NCBI GenBank assembly: GCA_019633425.1
Contig: WSUB01000338.1
Span: 1 to 20,668, forward strand
Direction: 5' to 3'
Origin: Tulasnella sp. 424
Lineage: Eukaryota; Basidiomycota; Agaricomycetes; Cantharellales; Tulasnellaceae
DNA: 20,668 nt
Below, one piece after another: positions 9,699 through 19,746 of this stretch; position 1 is the stretch's first letter; the number at the start of each line of letters is the position of its first letter. Made by a program: the position numbers and the translations under genes. The notes under the pieces are model-generated. The model worked only from the letters and a program-made list of their open reading frames with translations. It did not search any database and was not told the DNA's origin.

Positions 9699-11619
9699 TT
9701 ATACAACACAACTATATCCCTGCCCCTCTAAATATTCACAGCTCTTAGAGAGAAGTGCTGTATATACGGATACAATCCATGCAGTGATTGCGTTTGTCAT
9801 CTTATGAACAAAGGTTGAAATATCTGGGAGCCGAAGCGCAGGATTAAGGATTCGAACCCATCCGGAAATCCCGAGGATGCTTCGAAGAAGATGGTAGCAA
9901 ATACGATGTCCAATCGCCCGGATGAAAGAAGAGAACGATTGAGCGGCTGCTTCAAGTAGAAGACGCCCTGCGATGACAATGAGAGTTGCTTTTGAACTGG
10001 CAGTCAGGTCACGGTTGTTGAGCGGGTCTGTGGCCGGTTCTGAGACAATCGATTCATTTGACTCGCCCTCTGGAGAGTTGGTGAACCATCCGGTGATGAG
10101 GAGAAGAAATAGGCAGAGGAAAATCTAATACCTGTAGTCAGGAACGCGAGATGGTACACAGGGTCGCTCGTTTCACATACCTTTCTCCAATAGAAACCAA
10201 AGAAAAATTCCTTGAGCTGCGATGGTACGTATTGTGCAGTTGCTATAAAGGGATATTGAATGATTGAAGGAAGGTGTCGCAGATACTTGCGCCCTCGAAT
10301 TGCACGATGGAGCGATGTGCTGAGGTCGACATGACGGATTGCGCTGCCGTTACCATCAAAGACGAACACGTCGGACTCTGAACTTATGGATTAATGACTC
10401 TTGTACATCCTAAGGAAACAACATGCTTGCTTACTGAGCGATTTGGAGCCGTGGATCTGGATTCCATATGCGCCATGTTCAAAGGAAAGTCCGATTGCAA
10501 TCTTATCTCCTTTAGCCTTTGGCAAACGAGTCAGGACCAGAATAGAGCACAAAAGAACATCCTACGCACTTCAATGGAGTCAACTGTTTGATCTGGTGGG
10601 ATACCCACATTCTTGATGGAAGGGAAATCCTCGAAGCCTGGGACTAGAGGTATGGCAAGACAAAGTAATCCCTCAAGCCCTAGGTCAACAGCCACGAACG
10701 CAGAATCTACTTGCTGGCCTAGTTTGACCTCCATGATAGCGGCTTCGGCTTCATAGGTTCGTGGCCCGACTGCCATAACGCCGGTGGTATGCACGGATAG
10801 AAGATAGACAAGTACGCGATGCTCCTGTGCAAGGGCAAGCACAGCACAGAAGACAGAATGAACAACGGGCAGAACGTCTGCAGCTGAGCTGTTTTTTAGA
10901 TTTTGGGAAGAATCAGAAGATGGGGTTCCAAAGCATGGCACCGCACGTACAAAGGACCCTGACCAACTCCAGTAACTGGTAGTGCACTCGCTGAGGTGGT
11001 GTTGTCCACAAACCTGACAATATCTCTGTGAGGTCAAGATGATCTGCAAGGCAAGAAAGATCTCTTACCTAATGTGGCAATCCGAGCAGAGAATCGAAAT
11101 CTTCCCTTCATCAATGAGCCATGTTCCCAGAATGTCTTCTTCAGTCACGCAAATCTGGCCCACTGGCTCCCACCCATCCACCCGATGAAGATCTTGCTTC
11201 CACAGTTCAAACGTGTTGCCCTGAGTCACCGCTGTCAACGATCCCACACTGTGGAGAGACAGGATTTTCCCAGGAAAGTAAGACGGGATCCAGTCCCGAA
11301 CGGAAATGTTCAACTATCAAAAGTATTCGTTAGCTTAGGGAACGGTAACCCAAGTACATACACTGACCTTAGCGTCAACACTTAAAGCTACAACGAGTCC
11401 ATCAGAAAAGCCTACCAAAAGGTCGTTATAGCTTGTCCATGCGATTGACGTTGCTCGAGTGAGTGCCATTTGTAGGATAGTCGGGTCGCCCCCTTGAAGT
11501 GGTAGGATAAAGATGGCTCCATCAGACGTAATTGCAGCAGCAAGTTGATCAGATGTTGCCACAGCAAGCTGAAGAAATGGTGACGGAGAAATATTGATCC
11601 ATCGAGAGACGACGTGCAT
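9699..11619 (-). CDS. Intact six-exon gene, possible beta-propeller and membrane protein of unknown family (553 aa)
   Basis: Exons on the minus strand: 11619-11368, 11313-11069, 11023-10609, 10561-10435, 10377-10181 and 10124-9699 (stop TAA). Introns are 54, 45, 47, 57 and 56 nt. The total is 1662 nt, an exact multiple of three with no internal stop. The first about 170 residues have the alternating strand-turn pattern of WD40-like blades (AAAITSDGAIFILPL, YNDLLVGFSDGLVVALSVDA, SLTAVTQGNTFELW). Residues from about 413 (IFLCLFLLLITGWF) could form one membrane segment, and a helical C-terminus follows. I do not recognise the family; a scaffold or complex subunit with an N-terminal propeller is possible. 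The second intron could end later (10991 instead of 11024), which also keeps frame. ATG 11619 is chosen because it opens the frame and lies about 75 nt below a TATA-like box. The 5' leader carries CACATCCCA twice. Confidence 0.75.
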
Positions 11620-11690
11620 GTTGTGGGGTGGGATGTGGGTTGGGATGTGTGGTCTGGTGGTCCTTCACGAACTGAGTGCTTTTACCCCTA

Positions 11691-11700
11691 CTTAAATAAA
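11691..11700 (-). promoter_or_regulatory. TATA-like box of the 553-aa gene
   Basis: The minus strand reads TTTATTTAAG about 75 bases upstream of the ATG at 11619. Position and composition fit a core promoter; there is no further proof. Confidence 0.35.
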
Positions 11701-11939
11701 GTGGGTCGAAACCTCGACAGCATCCTAGAACATGCAAAAGGAGCTCAGTGTTTCATCTTTGTTGCTCTGAGCGCATGATTGTTTGCAGCGTCCGAACGGA
11801 GTGGATGGCTTTGTATCTACTGCCAAACAGGTGCACAAATGGACATTGCCAATCACGAGCTCTCTTTTAACCCTTTTTACCCTTCTCTCACATGCCGCAC
11901 TGCCCGGATAGGTCCTTTGTTCATTGTCGTCATGTTTCA
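11701..11939. other. Spacer upstream of the repeat array
   Basis: No gene is supported. Short frames exist on both strands but overlap each other and resemble no family. The region should contain the upstream promoter of the minus-strand gene. Confidence 0.3.
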
Positions 11940-13120
11940 AGTGCTCTCACCTGCTGCCGGGCGTCTGGTGAACTTCTTCAAATACACTCACCAGTTGCTT
12001 GTTTTGGCCATCTATTGTGCTCGCCCTCACTTGGTTGTCCTCCCCTTGGTGAGGGGTTAATTCTATTGGTCTCCCTTTGAAACCAGCTTGACCCTCCTTC
12101 CCTTTCAACTTCAATTGGAAATTGGATCGAATTACAAGTTGGTTTGGCATAAATTGTGATGCCATTGTTGTTGTCGTATTGAGACTTAACTTGTCTGAAT
12201 TGGCCCATTTTTGGGCATAACTCCTCCAGCTTGGGCGTTTTCTTGCTCCTTTTTGCACATATTCCTCCGGCTTGGACGTCAGGTGAGCACTTTTTGAGCA
12301 GGGATTCAGCTCGTTTTAAATGCGCTCACCAGCTGCTCAATATATTTTGGCACTCAAGATGAGCAAGTATTTGGTTGTTTTCTCGCTCACCAGCTGCTCA
12401 ATACCCTTTTGCACATACTCCTCTGACTTGGATGCCAGGTGAGCACTTTTTGAGCAGGGATTCAGCTTCTTTTAAATGCGCTCACTAGCTGCTCGATATC
12501 TTTTTTCACCTAACTTGTCCAACTTGGATGTTGGGTGAGCACCCTTTGAGCAGGGATTCAGCTTGTTTTAAACGCGCTCACCAGCTGCTCAATATATTTT
12601 TGCACTCAAAATGAGCAGCTCAACACCTTTTCACACATACTCCTCCAACTTGGACATTAAGTGAGCACTTTTTGAGCAGGGATTCAGCTCGTTTATATTC
12701 GCTCACTACCTGCTCAATATCTTTTTTCACTTAACTTGTCCAACTTGGATGTTGGGTGGGCACTTTTTGAGCAGGGATTCAGCTTGTTTTAAATGCGCTC
12801 ACCAATTGCTCAATATCTTTCTCACGCATAAATCTGCTTGGGCGTCTGGTGAGCACCTTTTGAGTGGGGACTCGGCTCATTTTCAATGCGTTCACCAGCT
12901 GCTCGATATCTTTTCACCGGCTGCTCAACACATTTTCGCAGATACTCCTCCGACTTATGTCAGGTGAGCACTTTTTGAGCAGGGATTCAGCTCGTTTTAT
13001 ATGCGCTCGCTAGTCCGACATGACATTGGGACAGCACTTTCATTCGCTGAATGTACCAGCCGCTAGATGTCTTTTTGCACTTAAGCGTCCGGCGAGCACT
13101 TTCTATGTGGACATTCGGCT
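11940..13120. repeat. Irregular minisatellite-like array with GGTGAGCAC and GCTCACCAGCTGCTC cores
   Basis: The core GGTGAGCACTTTTTGAGCAG, or a close variant, begins at 12282, 12438, 12534, 12660, 12755, 12848 and 12963, with a weaker copy at 13091. Spacing runs from 93 to 156 bases. About 42 bases after each of the first six cores comes GCTCACCAGCTGCTC or a variant (12324, 12480, 12576, 12701, 12797, 12890), and an extra copy lies at 12385. Diverged pieces (GGGCGTCTGGTGAAC, then ACTCACCAGTTGCTTG) occur from about 11963, so the array probably began there. GGTGAGC pairs with GCTCACC, and GAGCAG pairs with CTGCTC, so every unit has two interleaved inverted repeats. CAGCTG is also an E-box. The open frame at 12749-12967 is an accident of the repeat. 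No transposase or terminal repeats were seen. Confidence 0.85.
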
Positions 13121-13414
13121 CGTCTTCTTTCTGTATGCAGTATGATTGTATTCATACCGCTTAGGTCTACACCCGCCTGGGATCTGCTGGCTTATTGGGC
13201 GTTTTGTTTCCATTTCCCTTTCTCAGATGGGTATGCACTGCTTGCCTTGCACTCTGTCAGAAGGTTGCCAACCAACAACCTCTTGGTCACCTTGGTAATC
13301 CTCCAGGCTACCTCTAATTATAAACAAGTATTCCCCATGGTAACCGCCGCGCCCAATCACAATGACTACAAATGAAACCCGGCACCATTCACCTATCATC
13401 ATCTCTCTTCCCTC
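13121..13414 (+). promoter_or_regulatory. Promoter region of the C2H2 gene
   Basis: TATAAA occurs at 13319-13324, about 91 bases before the ATG, and a CCAAT at about 13353. No gene is supported in this stretch. Confidence 0.4.
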
Positions 13415-15537
13415 ATGTCTAAACGACGCCTCTTTCAAAGTGAAGTACCAAGTAAACGGCTCCGACGCAGTTATAATTATTGGCGCTTTGGTCCTCCCTT
13501 TCCCGAGGCTGTTGATCGCGAGCGCGTGGACGAGCAGCAAGAACCGCTGGCACTGCCCTCATCCCCTGTGACGTCATCCGCCCCTCTTTCCTTGGACTGT
13601 CAACCTACACCAAGGCCCCATGACCAGGACAACACCATCAAAGAATTTGCGCAAACAGCAGAGGCGTTCACTTTTTCTGATGGTTTGTTTCCCGATTACT
13701 TCTCATTTCGTACCTGATATCCCCTTGGACAAACACATCCTGGACAGATGACTTAGGAATTGCTGAACCGACGACTTCTAAGGCAAACAACGCTGAAGAC
13801 AACCCCTCTCATGACAACAATGCACCCACATTCGACCAACTGCCAAGCCCTGTCAGACCCCCCCGAGCTCCTTCTCGACGAGCATCTACTGGACTCGGAC
13901 ACAAGGACATGCATATTCTCCTCAAGCTGGTCCCATACACTGCATTGCCCCCTGACGCAGTTGTTGCCCAACCACCTGATGGGATTTGTCCATGCATTCT
14001 CTTTCCACCGCCAAACGCAACTGATGTTCGTTGTCCTTTTTGTGACGTTTCGTGGTCAAGGCAAAGCACCCCACAACAGGTTCGCATTGCCTGGGCAAGC
14101 CACATTCGACGCAAGCACCGTTTACATGTTCCAGACGGGTTCTGGCGCATCAATGAGCTTGCAGCAGGAGCCGTAAGTTTCCAGTAGCCAATGAATAACA
14201 CACTGCTGATTTTCTTTCCATACAGTTGCGTCGGACGCAGCAACCAGTGCTCGCATCGAATCAAACACTGAAACCCCCATCACCCAGTGTCGATCCAATT
14301 GAGGGACGTTCCCATGTCACACAACACTTGAACGGGGGGCAAAGGCAAAATCTCACCCTGCAGCACAACATCGGCCTCACATCCTTCCTGCCACTTCCTT
14401 TGGAGAGCCAGCCCGAACCCCTAGACATACAGCAGCAAACTTCGATGGTATTTGCACCTTCAAACTCGGGATCCCAGCAGCTTGAAGCTATGTCATTGGC
14501 ATCCAACCATCCATCACCTCTCCTCGACCAATCTCCATTATTCTCCTCTCCTTCCGTAGAGCAAGACGGCACTGAGCCACTTGGAGTCCTGACCACTCGA
14601 TCGCGAATGCCTTTAAGCTATGAGTCTGGGGGAATTTTGGTGAAACTAGATCGGCCTCCACGATCCTCGGCATCGGAGGTTTCAAGATCCTTGGCTCCTC
14701 CAAAGTTCATCCGGTCTCCAAGTCGAGCCCCAACACCTCTTTGCATACAACACAATCCTCCAATATCGCCACCGTCTTCTCAGCATACTCCCCACACTTC
14801 ACCTCATCCGCTATTGCTGCAAACACAGCCACTCCCATTGTCTTCGTCCCCATTTCCAAGTCAACTCTCCAAAGGAATTCTGGATGCAGTAGTATCAGAC
14901 CCGGAGAGACCAGTCCCATCACCCCAACTTCCTCTGCCTTCTACCGTAGATGTCCACGACATTCCATCAACCCATACCGCATATCCAGTTGAACGGAACA
15001 ATAACGAACATGAAGCCTCAAAGGACGGCTGGGTTGTGGTGGAGAAAGCTCCGAGTGACGGCGACGCTTCTATGAGTGATGAATCCAGAGAGGAGATTCT
15101 CCTAGATTTCGATCAATTCGAATATTCCGAGTCCGACGAATCATCTTTTGAAGACATGGGATCTTTGGGGAGGGGTGGACGACGATCGTTTCGTGCGGCC
15201 GGCCTTCGCAGTTCCAGCTCTGCTCTGCAAACTCGAAGAAGAACCCGAAGCAACGGTTTTGAAGGAACCGACAGTCATGAAGTTAGAGACTCCTCTATGC
15301 CAGGCACTGGGACTTCAGGGCTAGGAGAATCCAGCCATAACAACGATCCAGCAATTCCGTCTGCCCCACACTATCACAGGGCTTATCAAGAGCAGCTTGA
15401 AGTAAGTGTATCCTTCTAAGAGTGACTTCAATAATAGCTAATGAGATGATTAGGAGCTACGGGCACTTGTACAACAGGCCACTCTTCTTGCTCGCCAAAC
15501 CGAGGCTCTAGAACGTATGGTGGGACCGGGTGATTAG
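13415..15537 (+). CDS. C2H2-type zinc finger protein with acidic and coiled-coil C-terminus, intact (650 aa)
   Basis: Exons 13415-13682, 13748-14172, 14226-15401 and 15454-15537 (TAG) join to 1953 nt with no stop. Introns are 65, 53 and 52 nt. The N-terminus is basic (KRRLFQSEVPSKRLRR, residues 3-18) and could be a nuclear import signal. One finger, CPFC at residues 185-188 with H208 and H213, has the spacing C-x2-C-x19-H-x4-H; the loop is longer than the usual 12 residues, so zinc binding is plausible but not certain. A long Ser/Pro-rich linker follows, then an acidic stretch at about 516-546 (LLDFDQFEYSESDE), an Arg/Ser-rich patch, and a last exon that reads as a short coiled coil (YQEQLEELRALVQQATLLAR). 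This layout suggests a nuclear regulator, which is inference. The family was not recognised. No damage is seen. Confidence 0.8.
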
Positions 15538-17300
15538 TTGCGATCCTTGAAACTTCCTATTCTCCTCTTCATTTCCCATCCTTTAGTTTAATGTCATATA
15601 TTTAACACTCGAGCATGGATGTAGTTTTGACCTTGCCCTTCAATGGTGATGAAGACCTTCATGATCAGGCATCTGCAAGGCCTATTTGCCCGGAGGGTAC
15701 GTCTGTTAGGGAACCGTGGGATCTGTGTCTACACAGACGCCCCCACCCCAGAATGTAACATTAGATACCCATTCTCCTCACTCAACTACTCAAATAATCT
15801 CCTTTTATTTTCGCTTTTCTGTCTACAAATGTAAAAAGTCCGGGTTCGATAGCTACAGAATTAAAGAAATTACCTTTTTGGCCGGCTTATTTGGAAAGCC
15901 AGACAGACTACTGCTTGGACCTTTCCTGTGAGAGCGTACGAAATTCCAGAAACAAGTTCGTGGACTCGTGGACTGTAGACTAGGCACCTTAATGTTGATA
16001 TGAACTGAGAGGGAGTATAAGAAATCAGCCCATGCAGTGGTCAAAACTAAATTTCAGCTGAGCCTACTGACCCTCGGAGATCGCTTTCGAATTCCGATCC
16101 TGAGCTCTTCTGGCGCCTCCACCGCATCATGCATAGTACAGTTCTAGTAATCTACGTCAGTGGGCGACTTTCCCGTCGGATTTCTGGGACACTTGACACT
16201 CTGAAGGGAAATGTCCTAATATTACCTGATATGGGTGACCGTCTCAGGAAATTCTGTCCATTGAAACTCCGACTCCCACGAATCACCTCTACACTCATAG
16301 CGAAGTGTAAAGGCCCCCTACCTCCCTTTGCACTCTGATTTTGAGCGTTGTCCTCGACGACACTCCCTTAATGCCGCCAAATCCGCCGTAGCACCGACCC
16401 CCGACTCCCGTCGCCCACCAAATACAGCACAGGCGCACACGTCAAACCATCCAAAGTTCTCTCCGCCCATGCGAGAATATTTTGACGGATGATGGGGTAG
16501 GTTTGAGGTCAAGAATTGTCGACGCAATTCTGAGCGCTGCGGCATGACACTCATCGGCAGTTGGGCGAGGGAAAAAGCCCCAGGCACGTGAGTGCCGGGG
16601 TGTCAAGTGTCCCGAAAATCCTACAGGAAGTCGTCCAGTCGGTCTTGGGGCTTCTCCGCTTAGTCAGCCTCAGGTGAAGTAATACTGATAGGGCCAAGAT
16701 GTGTTGGCTGTGTCCCATATCAAGACCACACTCTTGAAAAGCTTAATGGTCCTCCGACTCTCACTCTAACAAATACTCGTGGCCCGTCAACTATCGCTAC
16801 AAATGCTACCAACACCAGTTGCTGTTCATTGGGATGATCGATATTGCTGGTTCAAATCTCAATTCCAATTCCCATAGATTCGACTGCCACGTTGTTTGGC
16901 GGGATCGTGATGAATAGAGCGAGAAAAGAGTTATTTTATCCGATCTTTCACTTAGGATACCAATTTATTTACATGGATATGTTTGCTGGCTTGTTGTTAC
17001 ATGTTACATGTAGAACTGACTGAGGTGTTGGCTGGGCGCTGGGTGGGATGAGAACAGCGGTTCACGGTTCATGGACTCATTTCCGTGGTTTCGGACTTTC
17101 TGTTTTCTGTCGCCAGATTCACCAATCTAAACTTCATAAGCTCAGCGAATCCATCCGGGCAACTCACTGACAGCGTTGCAACGTGCCGCAGCTTGCTGTG
17201 TCAGGCGCTGGGCCGTCCAAATTGCCTCAGGAGGTAATTAAGTGCCCAAAGTCCCGCTCGTGCCGTCAGAGCGTCGCCTGAGCCTTCCCTTTTGCATCAA
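15538..17300. other. Long gene-poor stretch
   Basis: No coding region can be supported in about 1.75 kb. Frames at 15643-15834, 16129-16338 and 16318-16587 (minus) lack motifs, and their amino acid content looks random. Small items seen are a direct repeat CGTGGACT at about 15958-15974 and TTACATG twice near 16996-17010. The 3' UTR of the C2H2 gene should lie at the left edge. The missing N-terminal, membrane-spanning part of the sulfate permease relic was looked for here and not found. Confidence 0.4.
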
Positions 17301-17315
17301 AGGCTTGGGAAAGGA

Positions 17316-17373
17316 TAGAATAGCCTAGAATAGTGTAGAATGCTCTAGAATGTTCTTAGATAGCTAATAAATA
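17316..17373 (+). promoter_or_regulatory. Heat-shock-element-like array plus TATA-like box
   Basis: TAGAAT occurs four times at exactly 10-base steps (17316, 17326, 17336, 17346). The last copy continues as GAATGTTC, giving an inverted GAA-nn-TTC pair, and a CTC stands in the place of a further TTC just before it. This is the arrangement bound by heat shock factor trimers, although perfect heat shock elements use 5-base steps. TAATAAATA at 17365-17373 could be the TATA box. An ATG follows at 17475, after a leader of about 80 bases. Confidence 0.45.
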
Positions 17374-17474
17374 CCACCTAGGGAGCACTCATACTCGCTC
17401 AAATACAAATTTTGCCTCTATAGGTTTCGGCTAACGGAGTCAACAGAGTCATTCCAATACTCGCATATAATGCC

Positions 17475-17934
17475 ATGCAATTCACGCCCTACAGTCTGAA
17501 GTCTGCTTCTAAAAGCATGCTGATTGGCCTGGAAAACAGCAGAGCTCATCCAAAGCGTTCAGTCTCTGACAACGAACTGATTAACACTATGCTCAAAGCC
17601 TTCTCTTCCTATGCCACTGACTTGGACGAATCTTTCTACGGTCAACTGGCTCCATACTTGAAGCAGTTCGTCATTCCCAGTGCTCACGTTCTCTTCAGCC
17701 AATATGACGAGCCCGATGGCCTCTACCTCATTCAACATGGATCATGTGTGACCCGCGGAAGAAAGCATGGTCAGCGGAACTCTAGCCGGAGAGTTACCCG
17801 CACTCTCAAAAATGCCTCAGAATGCTACTGTGGAGACTGAACGCAAATGTGTCCTGTGAAAATTGTCTCTAAGCGAGCTTGACCGCTTGGAACGGGAACA
17901 ACGAATCAATCATCAGCGGGTCACTGAATGTTAA
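17475..17934 (+). pseudogene. Orphan cyclic-nucleotide-binding-like domain, C-terminal relic of a SulP sulfate permease
   Basis: From 17475 the frame reads a linker and then LAPYLKQFVIPSAHVLFSQY followed by EPDGLYLIQHG, the first strands of a cNMP-binding fold. After a jump the next frame (17758-17934) gives EESMVSGTLAGELPALSKMP, then QNATVETERKCVL*KLSLSE. In fungi this variant domain with 'DEPDGLYLIE.G' and 'ESM..GTLAGELSALS' is found behind the STAS domain of vacuolar-type SulP transporters (YGR125W-like). The transmembrane and STAS parts are absent. Roughly 25 residues between the two pieces are missing. TGA at 17857 stands where Trp is expected (VLWKL), and TAA at 17932 ends the relic. 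The family call is from memory of motifs; the broken state is seen directly. Confidence 0.65.
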
Positions 17935-18323
17935 GACTGATGGTCAATGTCTCCAGCTGTTAGTCAGGTGGAACCAGACTCTACTCTCGCAAGACAGGGC
18001 GGAGCACCTCTCGAAGAGCATGTGGGGAATAATACATCGCGAAAAGGGTCTTTTATCGCCACGCGAGGTTAGGCACGTCTGATAAATCAAGGGGCTTTTT
18101 CCTTTTTAAGCTAGCAGCTCTAAAAGTCTATTCTATTCGGCGACTCTCGAATCTCGAATTCGCCGGCCAGTCACAGCCAGACCATGACCGGTTTTGTTTT
18201 TGTCTGCAAGGAAAAGTGGCCTGCATACCTGTCTCCATCTTCAATGCTGTCCACAGTGGGTGAAACCCAGCTGTGTGCTGAACACAGTCCGCAAACACCC
18301 TTTGGTCATCCATCATTACAACC

Positions 18324-18797
18324 TGACACCCATGAATGGGTTCATGCTCTCCTACGCAACCGGCTTGGCCATTCAACCCCGCAAAGCTGGCAAGTCATGG
18401 TGTCGTCGCTCTCTTGAGAGGGTGCGATCTCTTTGCTGTAGTCCAAACCGGAGGAGGAAAATCCCTTTAATTACAAGCAACCATGGTCGCGGTACAAGTA
18501 AACGAGTTCTTCGGGCATCCGTACACAGGACTCGATATTCCCGACATCGGTTGGGTCATTCCATCAAAGGCCAAAGATGCAATTGAGATCCCGCAGTGCC
18601 TTGTTTGCTGTGAGTCCATCAAGAACATTGTACAGGTGGTGATCTACCTCAACCGCTTTGTCAGTCCGACTATACCGAAGGATCTTGCAAGTGGACTTGG
18701 CATAGTCATGCCCTTCCACTCTCAACTCACCAAACAAACATGCACAGTGGCATTGGAGGGGTTTCAAAGTGGAGACGTCCGGATTCCAGTGTTGTAA
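18324..18797 (+). pseudogene. RecQ-like DNA helicase relic with internal deletion
   Basis: The order is HEWVHALLRNRLGHSTPQSW (the N-terminal helix and Q-motif-like region, 18330-18389), a one-base frame change near 18400, then RGCDLFAVVQTGGGKS (Walker A, motif I, 18417-18464) followed by TAA at 18468. In the same frame come VIPSKAKDAIEIPQCLVCCE, VIYLNRFVSPTIPKDLASGL, IVMPFHSQLTKQT and FQSGDVRIPVL, which match the start of the second helicase lobe. Motifs Ia to III, including DEAH/DEVH, are missing, as are motifs V and VI after 18797. RecQ-like helicases are a large, often decayed family in agaricomycetes; relatives sit near telomeres in several fungi. This piece cannot hydrolyse ATP. Confidence 0.7.
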
Positions 18798-19746
18798 ACA
18801 CGAAACCCTCTCACTCCCCCATGGATGAGAGGGCCATACTGCCGTAACGGGACACCACGTGGCAATATAGAACCCTTTTCTGGATGTATTAGACCTCCCA
18901 CACAGGTCAGTCTCTGCCTATCCAGCTGTTATGTTTGGACCGTTTGGTTAGCTGGGGTGCGCGCACGATCCGTGGGAAACGGGAAGTCACCGCACGGGAA
19001 ACGTATTAGAACGGAAGGTAAACCGAAATAAACTAATTACTTAGTTTAGAGCGTACCTAGATCTTTGTACCTGGTTGCAGAGTGAATAAATGGTAATTGG
19101 GATATTAATTGAGAGAGAAGGACGGCCAGGAACGTCCGGTGTTGAGTGGAAACGGTTGGGTGAAGGCTGGGTGCCGAAAATGGCAGTTGAGAGCAAAAAA
19201 AGGAATTCCTACAGACTTCCGGCATTCTGACGCTCGGAATATACTCGCTAATGTTATTCGCGAATGCTGGAAGAGTTTTCCGGCTACTTCCCTGAAGGGA
19301 AAGGCCTCGGCGTATCAGGGTAAGCTGCGGTGCGGCTTATTAGTTTTAGCGCCGGTTCGGACTTCACAGATATAGCTATATGCTACCTTAGAAGTGCGCA
19401 CTACATCGAGATAATACTACTGTCGTGCTTGTGCTGACGAGGGCCTTCAGATAGTACCAAAAGCATGAGAGGTTTCCTAACGGGGAGTTCGCCAATATTA
19501 GGCGTAGTGGAAGCGATTGCCTTAAAAGGAATCATCTATTCGCTTCCTGCTCAAACTCCTTAAGAGACCACCTTTGCACTCTTCAGTTGTCAAGGATGAA
19601 GATAACGTGAAGGTACCACACTTCGTAAGTAATCAAGCAGCCAAGGGAAAATGAATATTTCAGGATGAGAAGAGAACAACAGCGGTATGAAATTTAATCT
19701 ATCCGTCGTTGGAGATTCTGAGGTAGATTGTCGTGAGGGGAGTTGG
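18798..19746. other. Gene-poor stretch, about 950 bases
   Basis: No gene is supported. The frames at 18825-19031 and 19109-19375 have no recognisable motif. One perfect small inverted repeat is present at 19029-19048 and is listed separately. The right part should hold the 3' UTR of the minus-strand gene ending at 19747. Confidence 0.4.
19029..19048. repeat. Perfect inverted repeat, 8-base arms and 4-base loop
   Basis: TAAACTAA, spacer TTAC, then TTAGTTTA. The arms are exact reverse complements. They are AT-rich and would form a weak hairpin. There is no neighbouring gene end for it to terminate, so its role is unknown. Confidence 0.7.

Noticed and set aside
9841..9860. Possible tRNA T-arm on the minus strand (GGGTTCGAATCC)
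   Set aside because: The stem has a mismatch, no other tRNA arms are present, and the sequence is explained as the last exon of the minus-strand gene.
10531..11049. Frameshift in the 553-aa gene near 10562
   Set aside because: The apparent frame change is explained by a good 47-nt intron (10562-10608, GTGGGT...CGTAG with a TTGAC branch-like site) that joins in phase 0.
12749..12967. Open frame of 72 codons in the repeat array
   Set aside because: It follows the repeat units, has no known motif and repeats the same words (AHQLLNIF, VHQLLDIF); it is a by-product of the array.
12282..13120. CRISPR-like array
   Set aside because: Repeats are imperfect, spacing is irregular, spacers resemble each other, and the organism is eukaryotic.
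15838..15862. Possible tRNA T-arm (GGGTTCGAT)
   Set aside because: The flanking bases do not pair as a T-stem and no D-arm, anticodon arm or acceptor stem could be built upstream.
18128..18376. Minus-strand open frame of 82 codons
   Set aside because: The plus strand of its left part (18330-18376) encodes the recognisable helicase relic, and the minus frame has no family resemblance.
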